Shown: positions 1 to 7,530 of the stretch, in pieces
Position numbering within the stretch: the first letter of the stretch is position 1
Layout: the number at the start of each line of letters is the position of its first letter
DNA from: Aliikangiella sp. G2MR2-5
Lineage (GTDB): Bacteria; Pseudomonadota; Gammaproteobacteria; Enterobacterales; Kangiellaceae
Assembly: GCF_015687155.1 (NCBI RefSeq)
Contig: NZ_JADPQF010000001.1
Coordinates: 1,488,001 to 1,552,000 of the forward strand
Direction: 5' to 3'
Length of the DNA stretch: 64,000 nucleotides
Notes under the pieces: model-generated
What the model was told of the DNA's origin: nothing
The model's input: only the letters and a program-made list of their open reading frames with translations
Databases searched by the model: none
Position numbers and translations under genes: made by a program

Positions 1-1
1 T

Positions 2-1201
2 GAGTTAAGAAGGATAATTGCACTTAGCCTGGCTATTGACAAAGAACCCGCGGCTTCCTTCTGGCTTGAAAGCCTGGGCGTGGAAAAAGATGAGTCGGTA
101 AATCAATGGTTCTTATCGACAGCGCTGGAAAATGGCGACTGGGAAAAGGTCGCTTATTACTCAAGGGCTCTCAGTGACAAAGACAAAGATACACATAAAT
201 GGAACTATTGGCTCGGAGTGGCTGAAACTCAACTAGGTAATTTGACAGAGGCTCGCGCAACTTTCAGTAAGATTGCCCATAAACGAAGCTACTATGGTTT
301 CCTCGCTGCCAGACAGCTCAACCAGAAGGCTAGCCTAAGTCAAAAGCCCGTCGAATTTACTTTTTCAGAGTTATCGCAAATCGCGCAAGAACCGGCCGCT
401 CAGCGAGCTTTTGAGTTCTATCAAATGAACCGTCTTGGTGACGCGAGAAGAGAATGGAACCATCTTGTTGCGAAAACTTCTAACGATCAACAGATAAAGC
501 TAGCTGCGCTCGCATACAAATGGGGCTGGCAACATCAAGCGATTTTGGCTTTTGCCAGAAGCAAGCAAATCGATGACGTCGAAAAACGCTTTCCTTTGGC
601 TTATCTCGATACTTACGTAGAAAATACTCAAAAACATAATATCCCGCTCAGCTGGGCCTTTGCCGTTACTCGGCAGGAAAGCGCTTTTAAAACTGATGCA
701 CGCTCTAGCGCTAACGCCCGCGGTTTAATGCAGTTAACACCTGCGACTGCAAAGCAGGTTTCTATGCACAGCAGTGGTTACAGGTCTCCTTCACAGCTCT
801 ATACTGCTGAAACCAATATCAAGCTTGGAACCGCGCATCTGGCCAAAATGTACCGTTCTTTTAACAATAATCCAATCCTTGCTACAGCGGCTTACAATGC
901 AGGAAGAACCCGGGTGGTCAAGTGGATTGAAAATTCTACCACCAGTGATCCTATCCACTGGATTGAACAGATTCCTTATAAAGAAACTCGTGAATATGTG
1001 AAGAATGTGCTCACCTATCAGCTTATTTATGCTCAATTAACCAGACAACCGGAAAGCTTCATCGGGCAAATCGAGCAGCTCTCCATCGCATCAAACAATA
1101 ACAATCCCCTTCTTCCAATTCAGCCTCTCAACAATACAGAGCTGGAAGGCTCCTCAGCTACCGCGAACCCTCAGGAAGTTGCAGTTCCACCTGAAAACTA
1201 G
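2..1201 (+). CDS. slt: Soluble lytic murein transglycosylase, C-terminal part (5' end outside window)
   Basis: The frame is open from base 2, so the gene begins upstream and about 400 C-terminal residues are present. The N-terminal part visible here is alpha-helical and repeat-like, as in the superhelical U/L domains of Slt70. The C-terminal part is a lysozyme-like SLT domain: a TRQESAF motif carries the catalytic Glu (codon 677-679), followed by ARGLMQLTPATA and an AAYNAGRTRV segment. The family cleaves the MurNAc-GlcNAc bond of peptidoglycan in the periplasm, releasing 1,6-anhydro muropeptides. The last ~50 residues, rich in Asn, Pro and Ser, are a low-complexity tail beyond the usual domain. 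No terminator is evident after the stop. Confidence 0.93.
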   Translation, partial: ELRRIIALSLAIDKEPAASFWLESLGVEKDESVNQWFLSTALENGDWEKVAYYSRALSDKDKDTHKWNYWLGVAETQLGNLTEARATFSKIAHKRSYYGFLAARQLNQKASLSQKPVEFTFSELSQIAQEPAAQRAFEFYQMNRLGDARREWNHLVAKTSNDQQIKLAALAYKWGWQHQAILAFARSKQIDDVEKRFPLAYLDTYVENTQKHNIPLSWAFAVTRQESAFKTDARSSANARGLMQLTPATAKQVSMHSSGYRSPSQLYTAETNIKLGTAHLAKMYRSFNNNPILATAAYNAGRTRVVKWIENSTTSDPIHWIEQIPYKETREYVKNVLTYQLIYAQLTRQPESFIGQIEQLSIASNNNNPLLPIQPLNNTELEGSSATANPQEVAVPPEN

Positions 1202-1405
1202 GCATGTCAATGAAGCTTTGTCATTAATAGAAAATCATTCTAAAACCACTTTTACTACGAACAAATTGGTCCTTTGAAAATACCACTTTATGAACGATTA
1301 TAAGGGTAAAACTAACAGGTCATCAGACTATTCGCTGGCCTATTGCAGTTAAGTCAGGGGGATTAAAAGCAGAGCTTTAAACCTAATAATGTGGGGTGCG
1401 GGGTT

Positions 1406-1711
1406 ATGATGTCTGGACAGATTTCGGCCGAAATAGGCCATTGGTATCGACCGGTATTAGGCGACGGTCTATTCGAGGTAGTCGCTATTGATTATGATGA
1501 TCAAACCGTCGAAATTCAGTACTTTGATGGCGAGATTGATGAGCTGGATTTCGGAGGCTGGAAAACCTTGGCTCCAAGGGAAACACCTCCTCCTGAAGAT
1601 TGGACCGGCCCCTTTGAAATAGATCGACAAGACCCGGCGTTCAATGAATATGCAATGAATGAAGCTTTGATGTCGATTGAACTATCCCAGGAATTCTCTT
1701 CAGAAAACTAA
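1406..1711 (+). CDS. Conserved small hypothetical protein (DUF6763-like)
   Basis: Acidic protein of about 101 residues beginning MMSGQISAEIG. A GTG 15 bases upstream is also in frame, but the two adjacent ATGs at 1406/1409 lie behind a G-rich stretch (1390-1402) that can act as ribosome binding site. The core reads like a compact beta-rich domain: GHWYRP, then FEVVAIDYDDQTVEIQYFDGEIDELD. The pattern resembles small gammaproteobacterial proteins of the DUF6763 type, but this is from memory. No membrane segment or signal peptide is visible. It stands alone between slt and purM on the same strand. Function unknown. Confidence 0.7.
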   Translation: MMSGQISAEIGHWYRPVLGDGLFEVVAIDYDDQTVEIQYFDGEIDELDFGGWKTLAPRETPPPEDWTGPFEIDRQDPAFNEYAMNEALMSIELSQEFSSEN

Positions 1712-1761
1712 AAAATCATCCTTTTGCCTACTAAAATCCTCGATCTCGACGATAGCCGTGG

Positions 1762-1767
1762 TAGAAT
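1762..1767 (+). promoter_or_regulatory. Probable -10 element of the purM promoter
   Basis: TAGAAT preceded by GTGG and followed by a GC-rich discriminator (AGCGCGC), 42 bases before the purM start. No good -35 hexamer is present at 17 bases. The same layout recurs before the YebC-family gene (15991). Confidence 0.4.
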
Positions 1768-1809
1768 AGCGCGCAATTTCAAGGCACTAGCAGCACGAGA
1801 TCATTTCCG

Positions 1810-2850
1810 ATGACCGATTCGAATAAACAATCCCTTAGTTACAAAGACGCTGGCGTTGACATAGAAGCTGGAAACCAGCTGGTTGACCGCATTAAAAGCG
1901 TTGCCAAAGCAACCAGTCGCCCCGAGGTAGTCTCTAATCTAGGTGGCTTCGGAGCAATGTTTGAGCTACCTAAAGGATACAAAGAGCCAGTACTAGTCTC
2001 AGGTACCGATGGCGTAGGTACAAAACTAAGACTCGCGATCGATGCAGGTATTCACGATAAAGTAGGTATCGACCTTGTCGCCATGTGTGTAAACGACCTT
2101 ATTGTACAAGGCGCCGAACCGCTATTTTTCCTTGACTACTACGCGACAGGAAAACTTGATGTTGATACTGCAGCCGACGTAGTTACCGGCATTGGTGAAG
2201 GGTGTAAACAATCCAATTGTGCATTGATTGGCGGGGAAACTGCTGAAATGCCCGGTATGTATGAGGGCGATGACTACGACTTGGCTGGCTTTTGTGTCGG
2301 CATAGTGGAAAAGTCCAAAGTGATCGACGGCACTAAGGTGAAAACCGGAGATCAGCTAATCGGGCTTAAGTCCAGTGGACCTCATTCAAATGGATACTCC
2401 TTAATCCGAAAAATCATTGAAGTCAGTGGCGCAAACCTCGAACAAGACTTCAACGGTAAAACATTGGCTGAAACTTTGTTGGAGCCGACTCGGATTTATG
2501 TAAAACCACTTCTTGAGCTCATCAAATCAGTAGAAGTAAAAGCGCTTTCTCATATTACCGGCGGCGGTTTACTCGAGAATATTCCGAGAGTTTTACCTGA
2601 AAATGCCTGTGCACAAATTAATACCTCAAGCTGGCAACTTCCAGAAATTTTTAAATGGCTACAAGAACACGGCAACGTTGAGCAGCTCGAAATGTATCGT
2701 ACTTTTAACTGTGGTGTTGGAATGGTTATCGTTGTTTCTGGCGAACAACTGGATAAAGCCATCTCACTTCTTAACGAAGCTGGTGAGCATGCATGGCATC
2801 TGGGAGAAATTGTTGATTCAGATGGCTCAGAGCAAGTTAGCTTTAGTTAA
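1810..2850 (+). CDS. purM: Phosphoribosylformylglycinamidine cyclo-ligase (AIR synthetase)
   Basis: At 346 residues this matches the usual PurM length. PurM catalyses ATP-dependent ring closure of FGAM to 5-aminoimidazole ribonucleotide, step five of de novo purine synthesis, in the cytoplasm. Diagnostic segments are [16 protein letters not shown] at the N-terminus, [13 protein letters not shown], the [10 protein letters not shown] and [11 protein letters not shown] motifs, and [13 protein letters not shown]. The gene starts with ATG and is followed after 14 bases by purN, so the two are almost certainly one transcript. A GC-discriminator promoter precedes it. No PurR-type palindrome was seen upstream. 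Confidence 0.98.
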   Translation: MTDSNKQSLSYKDAGVDIEAGNQLVDRIKSVAKATSRPEVVSNLGGFGAMFELPKGYKEPVLVSGTDGVGTKLRLAIDAGIHDKVGIDLVAMCVNDLIVQGAEPLFFLDYYATGKLDVDTAADVVTGIGEGCKQSNCALIGGETAEMPGMYEGDDYDLAGFCVGIVEKSKVIDGTKVKTGDQLIGLKSSGPHSNGYSLIRKIIEVSGANLEQDFNGKTLAETLLEPTRIYVKPLLELIKSVEVKALSHITGGGLLENIPRVLPENACAQINTSSWQLPEIFKWLQEHGNVEQLEMYRTFNCGVGMVIVVSGEQLDKAISLLNEAGEHAWHLGEIVDSDGSEQVSFS

Positions 2851-2864
2851 CGAGAGTTTGGTAG

Positions 2865-3506
2865 ATGAACGACAAGCGCGTAGTAGTTCTTATTTCAGGT
2901 AGTGGCTCTAACCTGCAGGCTTTTATAGAAAGAGCAAACGCAGGAGAGCTCGGGGGACAGCTTGTAGGGGTTATCAGTAATATTGAAGATGCCTACGGCC
3001 TAACCAGAGCGGAAAAAGCAGGTATTGAAACAAAAACGATTTCACATAAGAGTTTTGAATCCAGAGAAGCTTTTGATATCGCGCTTGCCGAATCAATTGA
3101 GTGTTTTAACCCCGATCTGGTTATTCTTGCTGGTTTTATGCGAATACTGACTCCCTATTTTGTGGAAAAATTTAGTGGAAGGCTATTAAATATTCACCCT
3201 TCTCTACTACCCAGGTACCAGGGGCTGCATACACATCGTCGAGCAATGGAGAATGGGGATGAATTCCACGGGACCAGCGTACACTTTGTGACCGAAGAGT
3301 TGGATGGTGGTCCAGTTATAGCTCAAGCCAGATTAAGTTTGAGTTCATACAGCGACGAAGATAATGTCAAAACAGCGATACAAACTTTAGAGCACCAGCT
3401 CTATCCAGAAGTAGCTCAGTGGTTTTTGACCGGCCGACTCGAACTTAAAGCGGAAGGAATCTATCTTGACGGAAAGAAAATGGATAATCCCGTATTACTT
3501 AACTAG
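2865..3506 (+). CDS. purN: Phosphoribosylglycinamide formyltransferase (10-formyl-THF dependent)
   Basis: A 213-residue enzyme transferring a formyl group from N10-formyltetrahydrofolate to GAR, step three of purine synthesis. The glycine-rich SGSGSNLQA loop is at residues 11-19. The catalytic triad residues fit N109 and H111 in NIHPSLLP and D147 in EELDGGPVI. The start lies 14 bases after purM. The stop at 3504-3506 is separated by one base from the ATG of the next gene, suggesting translational coupling, although a terminator-like hairpin begins 7 bases after the stop. Confidence 0.98.
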   Translation: MNDKRVVVLISGSGSNLQAFIERANAGELGGQLVGVISNIEDAYGLTRAEKAGIETKTISHKSFESREAFDIALAESIECFNPDLVILAGFMRILTPYFVEKFSGRLLNIHPSLLPRYQGLHTHRRAMENGDEFHGTSVHFVTEELDGGPVIAQARLSLSSYSDEDNVKTAIQTLEHQLYPEVAQWFLTGRLELKAEGIYLDGKKMDNPVLLN

Positions 3507-3507
3507 C

Positions 3508-4530
3508 ATGATCGCGCCTTTTCGGCGCGTTTTGCTTTTATTGCTTCTTGCAATCCTTTTTAGCTCGCAGTCTATTGCCAGCGAAAAAAACAAAGACACC
3601 GAATCAGATCTTGCTCCTGTTTTAGAAAAAACAACAGTCTCTCGAGAAAAAATACTTGAACCACGCATTACTGAGGAAGAAGCTCAAGAATCAGCGACTT
3701 TAACAGGAAAGAACTTACAGGACCTTGATAACAGCCTCAGCACTCCACCTATCAATGAGTCTGCTCTAGATGAAAATGTAGAGATCCCATCAGCAACTCT
3801 CAGTGTTGATTTATCTGCCGGGACGGCTAGTGATTGTGACTCAGGCATAACCGCTGATGCACAACCTGATGCACAACCTGATACCCAATGGCGTTTCCTC
3901 CGTCAGTACAGAGCGGTTTACTCGGTCAATTCTGATGGTAAAGAGCTAGGTAAAGCAACGAGAACCCTGACAGAAGTTAACAATATCTGGAAACTTCAGA
4001 TTCAAAGTAAACTATCAAAATGGATGCTTACCTTAAGAAGCAATGAATTTACCGAGTTTGTTCCAGCTAACTCTTTGATCAAAACCAGGAAATTCTATAC
4101 TTCGTCAAAAGTTACTTTCAAATCACCCAGGGTAATAGAACAGTCATTTGACTGGCAAGCCAGAAAAGAAACTGGAAAACGAGATAAACAACAATGGGAA
4201 CTTTCATTCGAGTGTAAAATTTACGACCGAATGTCGCACCTTATTCAGCTTAGAGCAGATTTACTAAACGGCACAGAAAACCTCCTGTACAATGTAAGTT
4301 ATAAGGGACGACACAAGCTTTATCAGTATCAAATTTCAGGACAGGAAACATTAAAATCCAATCTGGGTAACTTGGAAACTATTCGTATTGATCGTATCAA
4401 AGGCGACGAGAGCCGATTCTCTCTGTGGTTGAGCCCCGAATTAAACTATTTACCAGTTCAGATAGCACAGGTTGAACAAGATAAGCCCGATGTCACCATG
4501 TCACTTGTTGAGTTCGAATACATAAACTAA
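3508..4530 (+). CDS. Exported DUF3108-type protein
   Basis: Protein of 340 residues starting MIAPFRRV, with a strongly hydrophobic signal peptide (residues 7-20) ending near SIAS. The next ~110 residues are Ser/Glu/Asp-rich and low in complexity, with a small DAQPDAQPDTQ repeat. The C-terminal ~210 residues (from WRFLRQYRAVYSV to the end) look like the DUF3108 beta-rich periplasmic domain commonly encoded next to purMN in gammaproteobacteria. An alternative TTG start at 3466 has an AAGGA seven bases upstream and would overlap purN, so the true start is uncertain. A hairpin with a T-rich tail lies inside codons 2-9. Function unknown. Confidence 0.85.
   Translation: MIAPFRRVLLLLLLAILFSSQSIASEKNKDTESDLAPVLEKTTVSREKILEPRITEEEAQESATLTGKNLQDLDNSLSTPPINESALDENVEIPSATLSVDLSAGTASDCDSGITADAQPDAQPDTQWRFLRQYRAVYSVNSDGKELGKATRTLTEVNNIWKLQIQSKLSKWMLTLRSNEFTEFVPANSLIKTRKFYTSSKVTFKSPRVIEQSFDWQARKETGKRDKQQWELSFECKIYDRMSHLIQLRADLLNGTENLLYNVSYKGRHKLYQYQISGQETLKSNLGNLETIRIDRIKGDESRFSLWLSPELNYLPVQIAQVEQDKPDVTMSLVEFEYIN
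3513..3533 (+). terminator. Terminator-like hairpin inside the signal-peptide codons of the DUF3108 gene
   Basis: CGCGCC (3513-3518), a TTTTC loop, GGCGCG (3524-3529), then TTTTGCTTTTATT. It begins 7 bases after the purN stop and within the third base of the next gene's second codon. It would attenuate purMN transcription before the downstream gene. Confidence 0.55.
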
Positions 4531-4595
4531 ATCAGTATTTAACTGCTACTGGAAGCCTGCAAAACAAACTTTTATCAGTTTTTTGAGGATTTGGG

Positions 4596-4638
4596 TGCAA
4601 AGCCCCTAAGTAAAACAATAGAACAGGGGCATTTTGCA
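4596..4638. terminator. Stem-loop between convergent genes
   Basis: TGCAAAGCCCCT (4596-4607) pairs with AGGGGC-AT-TTTGCA (4625-4638) through a 2-base bulge, with a 17-base loop. It lies between the ends of two convergent genes. Neither side has a clear T-tract, so a terminator role is tentative. Confidence 0.35.
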
Positions 4639-4640
4639 GG

Positions 4641-5165
4641 TTACTTCTCTAACAAAACCTTTACTTTTTCTTCCAGCCGAGTCATACCAGCCTTACGTCC
4701 GATCTCTAGTGATTCTTCAATCGCCTTTCCTTCCACTTTGTTAGCGATAATAGCCATAAGCGCCCCAACACGATTACTACTCGCGCAATGTATGAGCACT
4801 TTTCCTTCGTTCTCTTTGAGCGCCTTGTCTAAAGCCAGCGCGTTTTCCAGATTAACGCCTGAAGCCCCCTCAACAGGTATTGATACATAGGCCATACCAA
4901 GACGTTCGGCTTCTTCTTTTTCATTATACCCTGCCGACTCGCCTTCTCCTCTCAAGTTGATAATTACCTTATAACCGTTCTTTTTTAAAAGTCCCAGGTC
5001 CTTAAGGGATGGCTGCCCGCCAGTCATCAGCTTCTCGTTCTGAACTCTTGCATTTTTCATCTCATATGAAACGGTCTCTTCTAGATCCCAGGCAATCGCA
5101 TGCAAACAAAATGGAGATATCAGGACAAAAGCAAGAAGCAAAAAGTTAGGGTAAACACGTTTCAT
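4641..5165 (-). CDS. Secreted tyrosine-phosphatase-like protein
   Basis: A 174-residue protein with a cleavable signal peptide (MKRVYPNFLLLAFVLISPF..., cleavage near residue 22-24). The rest resembles the DUF442/Blh-type dual-specificity phosphatase fold: GGQPSLKDLGLLKKNGYKVIINLR near residues 49-72, then LIHCASSNRVGAL as the P-loop. Spacing between Cys and Arg in the P-loop is four residues rather than the canonical five. Conserved Asp candidates are not obvious. A good ribosome binding site (GGAG, 7-base spacer) supports this ATG. It probably acts in the periplasm. The substrate cannot be inferred. Confidence 0.8.
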   Translation of the reverse strand: MKRVYPNFLLLAFVLISPFCLHAIAWDLEETVSYEMKNARVQNEKLMTGGQPSLKDLGLLKKNGYKVIINLRGEGESAGYNEKEEAERLGMAYVSIPVEGASGVNLENALALDKALKENEGKVLIHCASSNRVGALMAIIANKVEGKAIEESLEIGRKAGMTRLEEKVKVLLEK

Positions 5166-5291
5166 TGATTGACTCCGTTATGTGAGTTTCTATATTTGTT
5201 ATAAATCATCTTATTAACCGTCCATATGCTAACATGAAATTAGCAATTACTAATATAGTGGATATTCTAAGTTTTAACTAAGCCCACACAA

Positions 5292-5516
5292 CTATTGTTC
5301 ATCGAAAGCGACCTCATCACGATTCTTGATGACAACTGACTGGTTTACTTCAGCAAACTCAATAACTAACTCCCCGCTCTTCACTTTATCAACTACCATT
5401 TGAATCCAGCTTTCAAGCTCTACTTCAACATCGGAATCTGTCAAATGAGATATGACGTGCTCCCTGCAAAGACCGTACAAGGCATCCGCTGTTAATTCCT
5501 GATAATCAATTAACAT
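5292..5516 (-). CDS. yheU: YheU family protein (UPF0270)
   Basis: A 74-residue protein matching the E. coli YheU pattern: MLI-x-Y/W-Q-x-L at the start, a central VxxKVxxGELVIEFAE segment, and a conserved NQSVVIKNRDEV near the end. The function of the family is unknown. It is a single gene on the minus strand, divergent from the response regulator at 5647, with no operon partners. Confidence 0.85.
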   Translation of the reverse strand: MLIDYQELTADALYGLCREHVISHLTDSDVEVELESWIQMVVDKVKSGELVIEFAEVNQSVVIKNRDEVAFDEQ

Positions 5517-5593
5517 AATAATTGTTCTCGCTTTTTTTCGACTTCATAACAAAAATGGCTCCAAATAATACATAGATAGGCTATGCTTTTTTA

Positions 5594-5623
5594 GTAGAGG
5601 TACCTAATCTCTACCTTAGAGAT
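5594..5623 (+). promoter_or_regulatory. Two mutually exclusive hairpins in the leader of the response regulator gene
   Basis: GTAGAG (5594-5599) can pair with CTCTAC (5609-5614). The overlapping ATCTCTA (5607-5613) can instead pair with TAGAGAT (5617-5623). Only one can form at a time. The region ends 14 bases before the GGAG ribosome binding site at 5638-5641. It may equally be a DNA operator with repeated TAGAG/CTCTA elements. Confidence 0.35.
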
Positions 5624-5646
5624 ATCGTGACTATTTCGGAGTGTTT

Positions 5647-6009
5647 ATGCCCAAAATACTAATTGCCGATGACTCAGCAAGCATTCGTCAGATGGTAAGT
5701 TTTACCTTAAAAGCTGGAGGATTTGAAGTCGAGGAAGCAAAAGATGGCAAGCAAGCCATAGAAATTGCTTCTCAAAACCATATCGATCTGATTATCTCAG
5801 ACGTTAATATGCCAGAAATGAACGGACTTGAATTAACAAAAAGCTTAAGAGAAATGAGCGAATATCGATTTACTCCTATCCTTTTACTGACTACTGAGTT
5901 TGCTGACGATAAAAAAACTCAAGGTAAAGATGCCGGAGCTACAGGCTGGATAGTAAAACCCTTTAATCCTGAAACGCTGATTAGAACAGTTAACAAAGTG
6001 ATGAAATAA
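5647..6009 (+). CDS. Single-domain CheY-like response regulator
   Basis: The protein from ATG 5647 is 120 residues; a GTG six bases upstream is in frame, but the GGAG at 5638-5641 suits the ATG. It is a complete receiver domain and nothing else. Acidic pocket residues are D8 and D9, the phosphorylated Asp is D52 in LIISDVNMPEMNG, the switch Thr is T82 or T83, and the conserved Lys is K104 in WIVKPF. No output domain or histidine kinase is adjacent, so its partners are encoded elsewhere. The sequence resembles the receivers acting in chemotaxis or twitching pathways (CheY, PilG/PilH), but the exact pathway cannot be set from this window. Confidence 0.93.
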   Translation: MPKILIADDSASIRQMVSFTLKAGGFEVEEAKDGKQAIEIASQNHIDLIISDVNMPEMNGLELTKSLREMSEYRFTPILLLTTEFADDKKTQGKDAGATGWIVKPFNPETLIRTVNKVMK

Positions 6010-6011
6010 AC

Positions 6012-6038
6012 AAAAAAGCCACCTTTCGGTGGCTTTTT
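6012..6038. terminator. Bidirectional rho-independent terminator
   Basis: A-tract, GCCACC, TTTC loop, GGTGGC, T-tract. It lies 3 bases after the response regulator stop and directly downstream of the minus-strand tRNA, so it serves both. Confidence 0.9.
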
Positions 6039-6042
6039 AATC

Positions 6043-6119
6043 TGGCGCGCCATGAGCGACTCGAACGCCCGACCCTCAGGTTCGAAGCCTGATGCTCTAT
6101 CCAGCTGAGCTAATGGCGC
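6043..6119 (-). tRNA. tRNA-Arg (anticodon TCG)
   Basis: The 77-base minus-strand sequence folds as a full cloverleaf. The acceptor is GCGCCAT paired with ATGGCGC, with discriminator G and an encoded CCA. The D arm carries AGCTGG, the anticodon stem is TCAGG/CCTGA with loop CTTCGAA giving anticodon TCG, and the T arm is GGGCG-TTCGAGT-CGCTC. The anticodon reads CGA arginine codons. The shared terminator at 6012-6038 ends the transcript. Confidence 0.95.
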
Positions 6120-6323
6120 AAAATTATCAGCGGTAACAACCAGCCAATGGCGCATAATCTAACCGATGAACCCATAAGACTCAAGCAATTTTCCTGATTA
6201 TTGCCAATAAATTATTAATTTTACTTATCATCGATTAATTCGTAACCAACCTTGCCTATTATCTGGTTTCGTTAACTATTTTATTGGATAATATCTCTTC
6301 CAAATCCTCATATCTTCCTATCG

Positions 6324-7478
6324 ATGACACTATCGGAAAGCCAGCTTTCGCAGCTGAAAGAAACAATTTATCAGTTGGCTCTTGAAGAAAATTTTCAAGA
6401 TATGAGGGTATCTGATATCAACACTTCAGGTTACTTTGAAAAATTTAAATCCTGGTTAAATAATGGCTATCATGGTGAAATGTCTTTTCTGGAACGTAAT
6501 CAGGAACTAAGGCAGCATCCCGACTCGTTGCAGGCTGGTACCTGTCGTGTTCTATCTTTTCGATATAACTACTTACCGACAAATGCGCAGTTCTCAGCAC
6601 CGCTTAAAAATCCAGACATGGCAAACATTTCGCGCTATGCATTGGGCCGAGACTACCACAAACTAATCCGGAAAAAACTTTCCAATATTGTCAGGCAAGC
6701 AGCTAACCAGCTAAATCTTGAGCAATTTATTGAAGCCAGGGTTTTGGTTGATAGCGCTCCAGTACTTGAAACTGCTTTTGCAGAAAAATCAGGACTAGGT
6801 TGGAAAGGTAAACACAGCTTGATCATCAATGAGTCAGGTGGATCCTGGTTTTTTCTAGGCGAAATTTTTATCAATCAACCCATTCAGGTTGATGCTCCAG
6901 TCGAGGATAAATGTGGTAGCTGCACTGCTTGTATCTCATTGTGCCCAACTGATGCAATCATTGACGGAAAAACGGTTGATGCCAGACGTTGCATTTCCTA
7001 TTTAACAATTGAGAACAAGGGCCCAATTCCCGAAGACATCAGAACATCATTAGGCAATAGAGTTTACGGTTGCGACGACTGCCAGCTCGCCTGCCCGTGG
7101 AATCGTTATTCATCAGTTTCTGAAGACAAGGACTTTTATCCTAGACATGGCCTTGAAAGTTCTGAACTTAAGGACCTATGGCTATGGGATGAAAATATGT
7201 TTCTTTCCAATTTCGAAGGCAGCCCTGTAAGGCGTATTGGTTATCAGAACTGGTTAAGAAACCTTGCTGTAGCTATCGGGAACACTGGAAACCCGGATTA
7301 TATAGAATTACTTGAAAAAAAATTACCGGATGCCAATGCTATGGTAACTGAACATATTCTTTGGGCGATAAAAACACTTGGCGAAAAACATGCCCTCAAT
7401 AATACCCGAAGTAAACTTTTATCCAAAACCAAAAAGCTAATTAACTGTGTAGTCAATATGCATCCGCGAGATGCCTAA
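6324..7478 (+). CDS. queG: Epoxyqueuosine reductase
   Basis: A 384-residue enzyme (E. coli QueG is 379) making the last step of queuosine synthesis, reducing epoxyqueuosine in the tRNA wobble position with cobalamin and two [4Fe-4S] clusters. Cluster cysteines are visible at C197, C200, C203, C207 and at C250, C253, C257, in CGSCTACISLCP and CDDCQLACPWN. The candidate catalytic Asp is D143 in VLVDSAP. The C-terminal ~100 residues are helical, HEAT-like. It is a single gene on the plus strand. Queuosine is made for tRNAs with GUN anticodons, so the adjacent tRNA-Arg(TCG) is not a target. Confidence 0.97.
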   Translation: MTLSESQLSQLKETIYQLALEENFQDMRVSDINTSGYFEKFKSWLNNGYHGEMSFLERNQELRQHPDSLQAGTCRVLSFRYNYLPTNAQFSAPLKNPDMANISRYALGRDYHKLIRKKLSNIVRQAANQLNLEQFIEARVLVDSAPVLETAFAEKSGLGWKGKHSLIINESGGSWFFLGEIFINQPIQVDAPVEDKCGSCTACISLCPTDAIIDGKTVDARRCISYLTIENKGPIPEDIRTSLGNRVYGCDDCQLACPWNRYSSVSEDKDFYPRHGLESSELKDLWLWDENMFLSNFEGSPVRRIGYQNWLRNLAVAIGNTGNPDYIELLEKKLPDANAMVTEHILWAIKTLGEKHALNNTRSKLLSKTKKLINCVVNMHPRDA

Positions 7479-7485
7479 CTCTACT

Positions 7486-7507
7486 AAAAAGCCCGCCTTA
7501 GGCGGGC
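7486..7507 (-). terminator. Rho-independent terminator for the exported-protein/kinase operon
   Basis: GCCCGCC-TTA-GGCGGGC; read on the minus strand it is followed by TTTTTAG. On the plus strand no T-tract follows, so it mainly ends minus-strand transcription from the gene at 7531-9432. Confidence 0.85.
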
Positions 7508-7530
7508 CTATAAACTACCCAACTCAAATA

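Noticed and set aside
6043..6119. Integration site for a genomic island at the tRNA-Arg
   Set aside because: No integrase is near and no second copy of the tRNA 3' end was found in the window; the accessory block begins 10 kb away.
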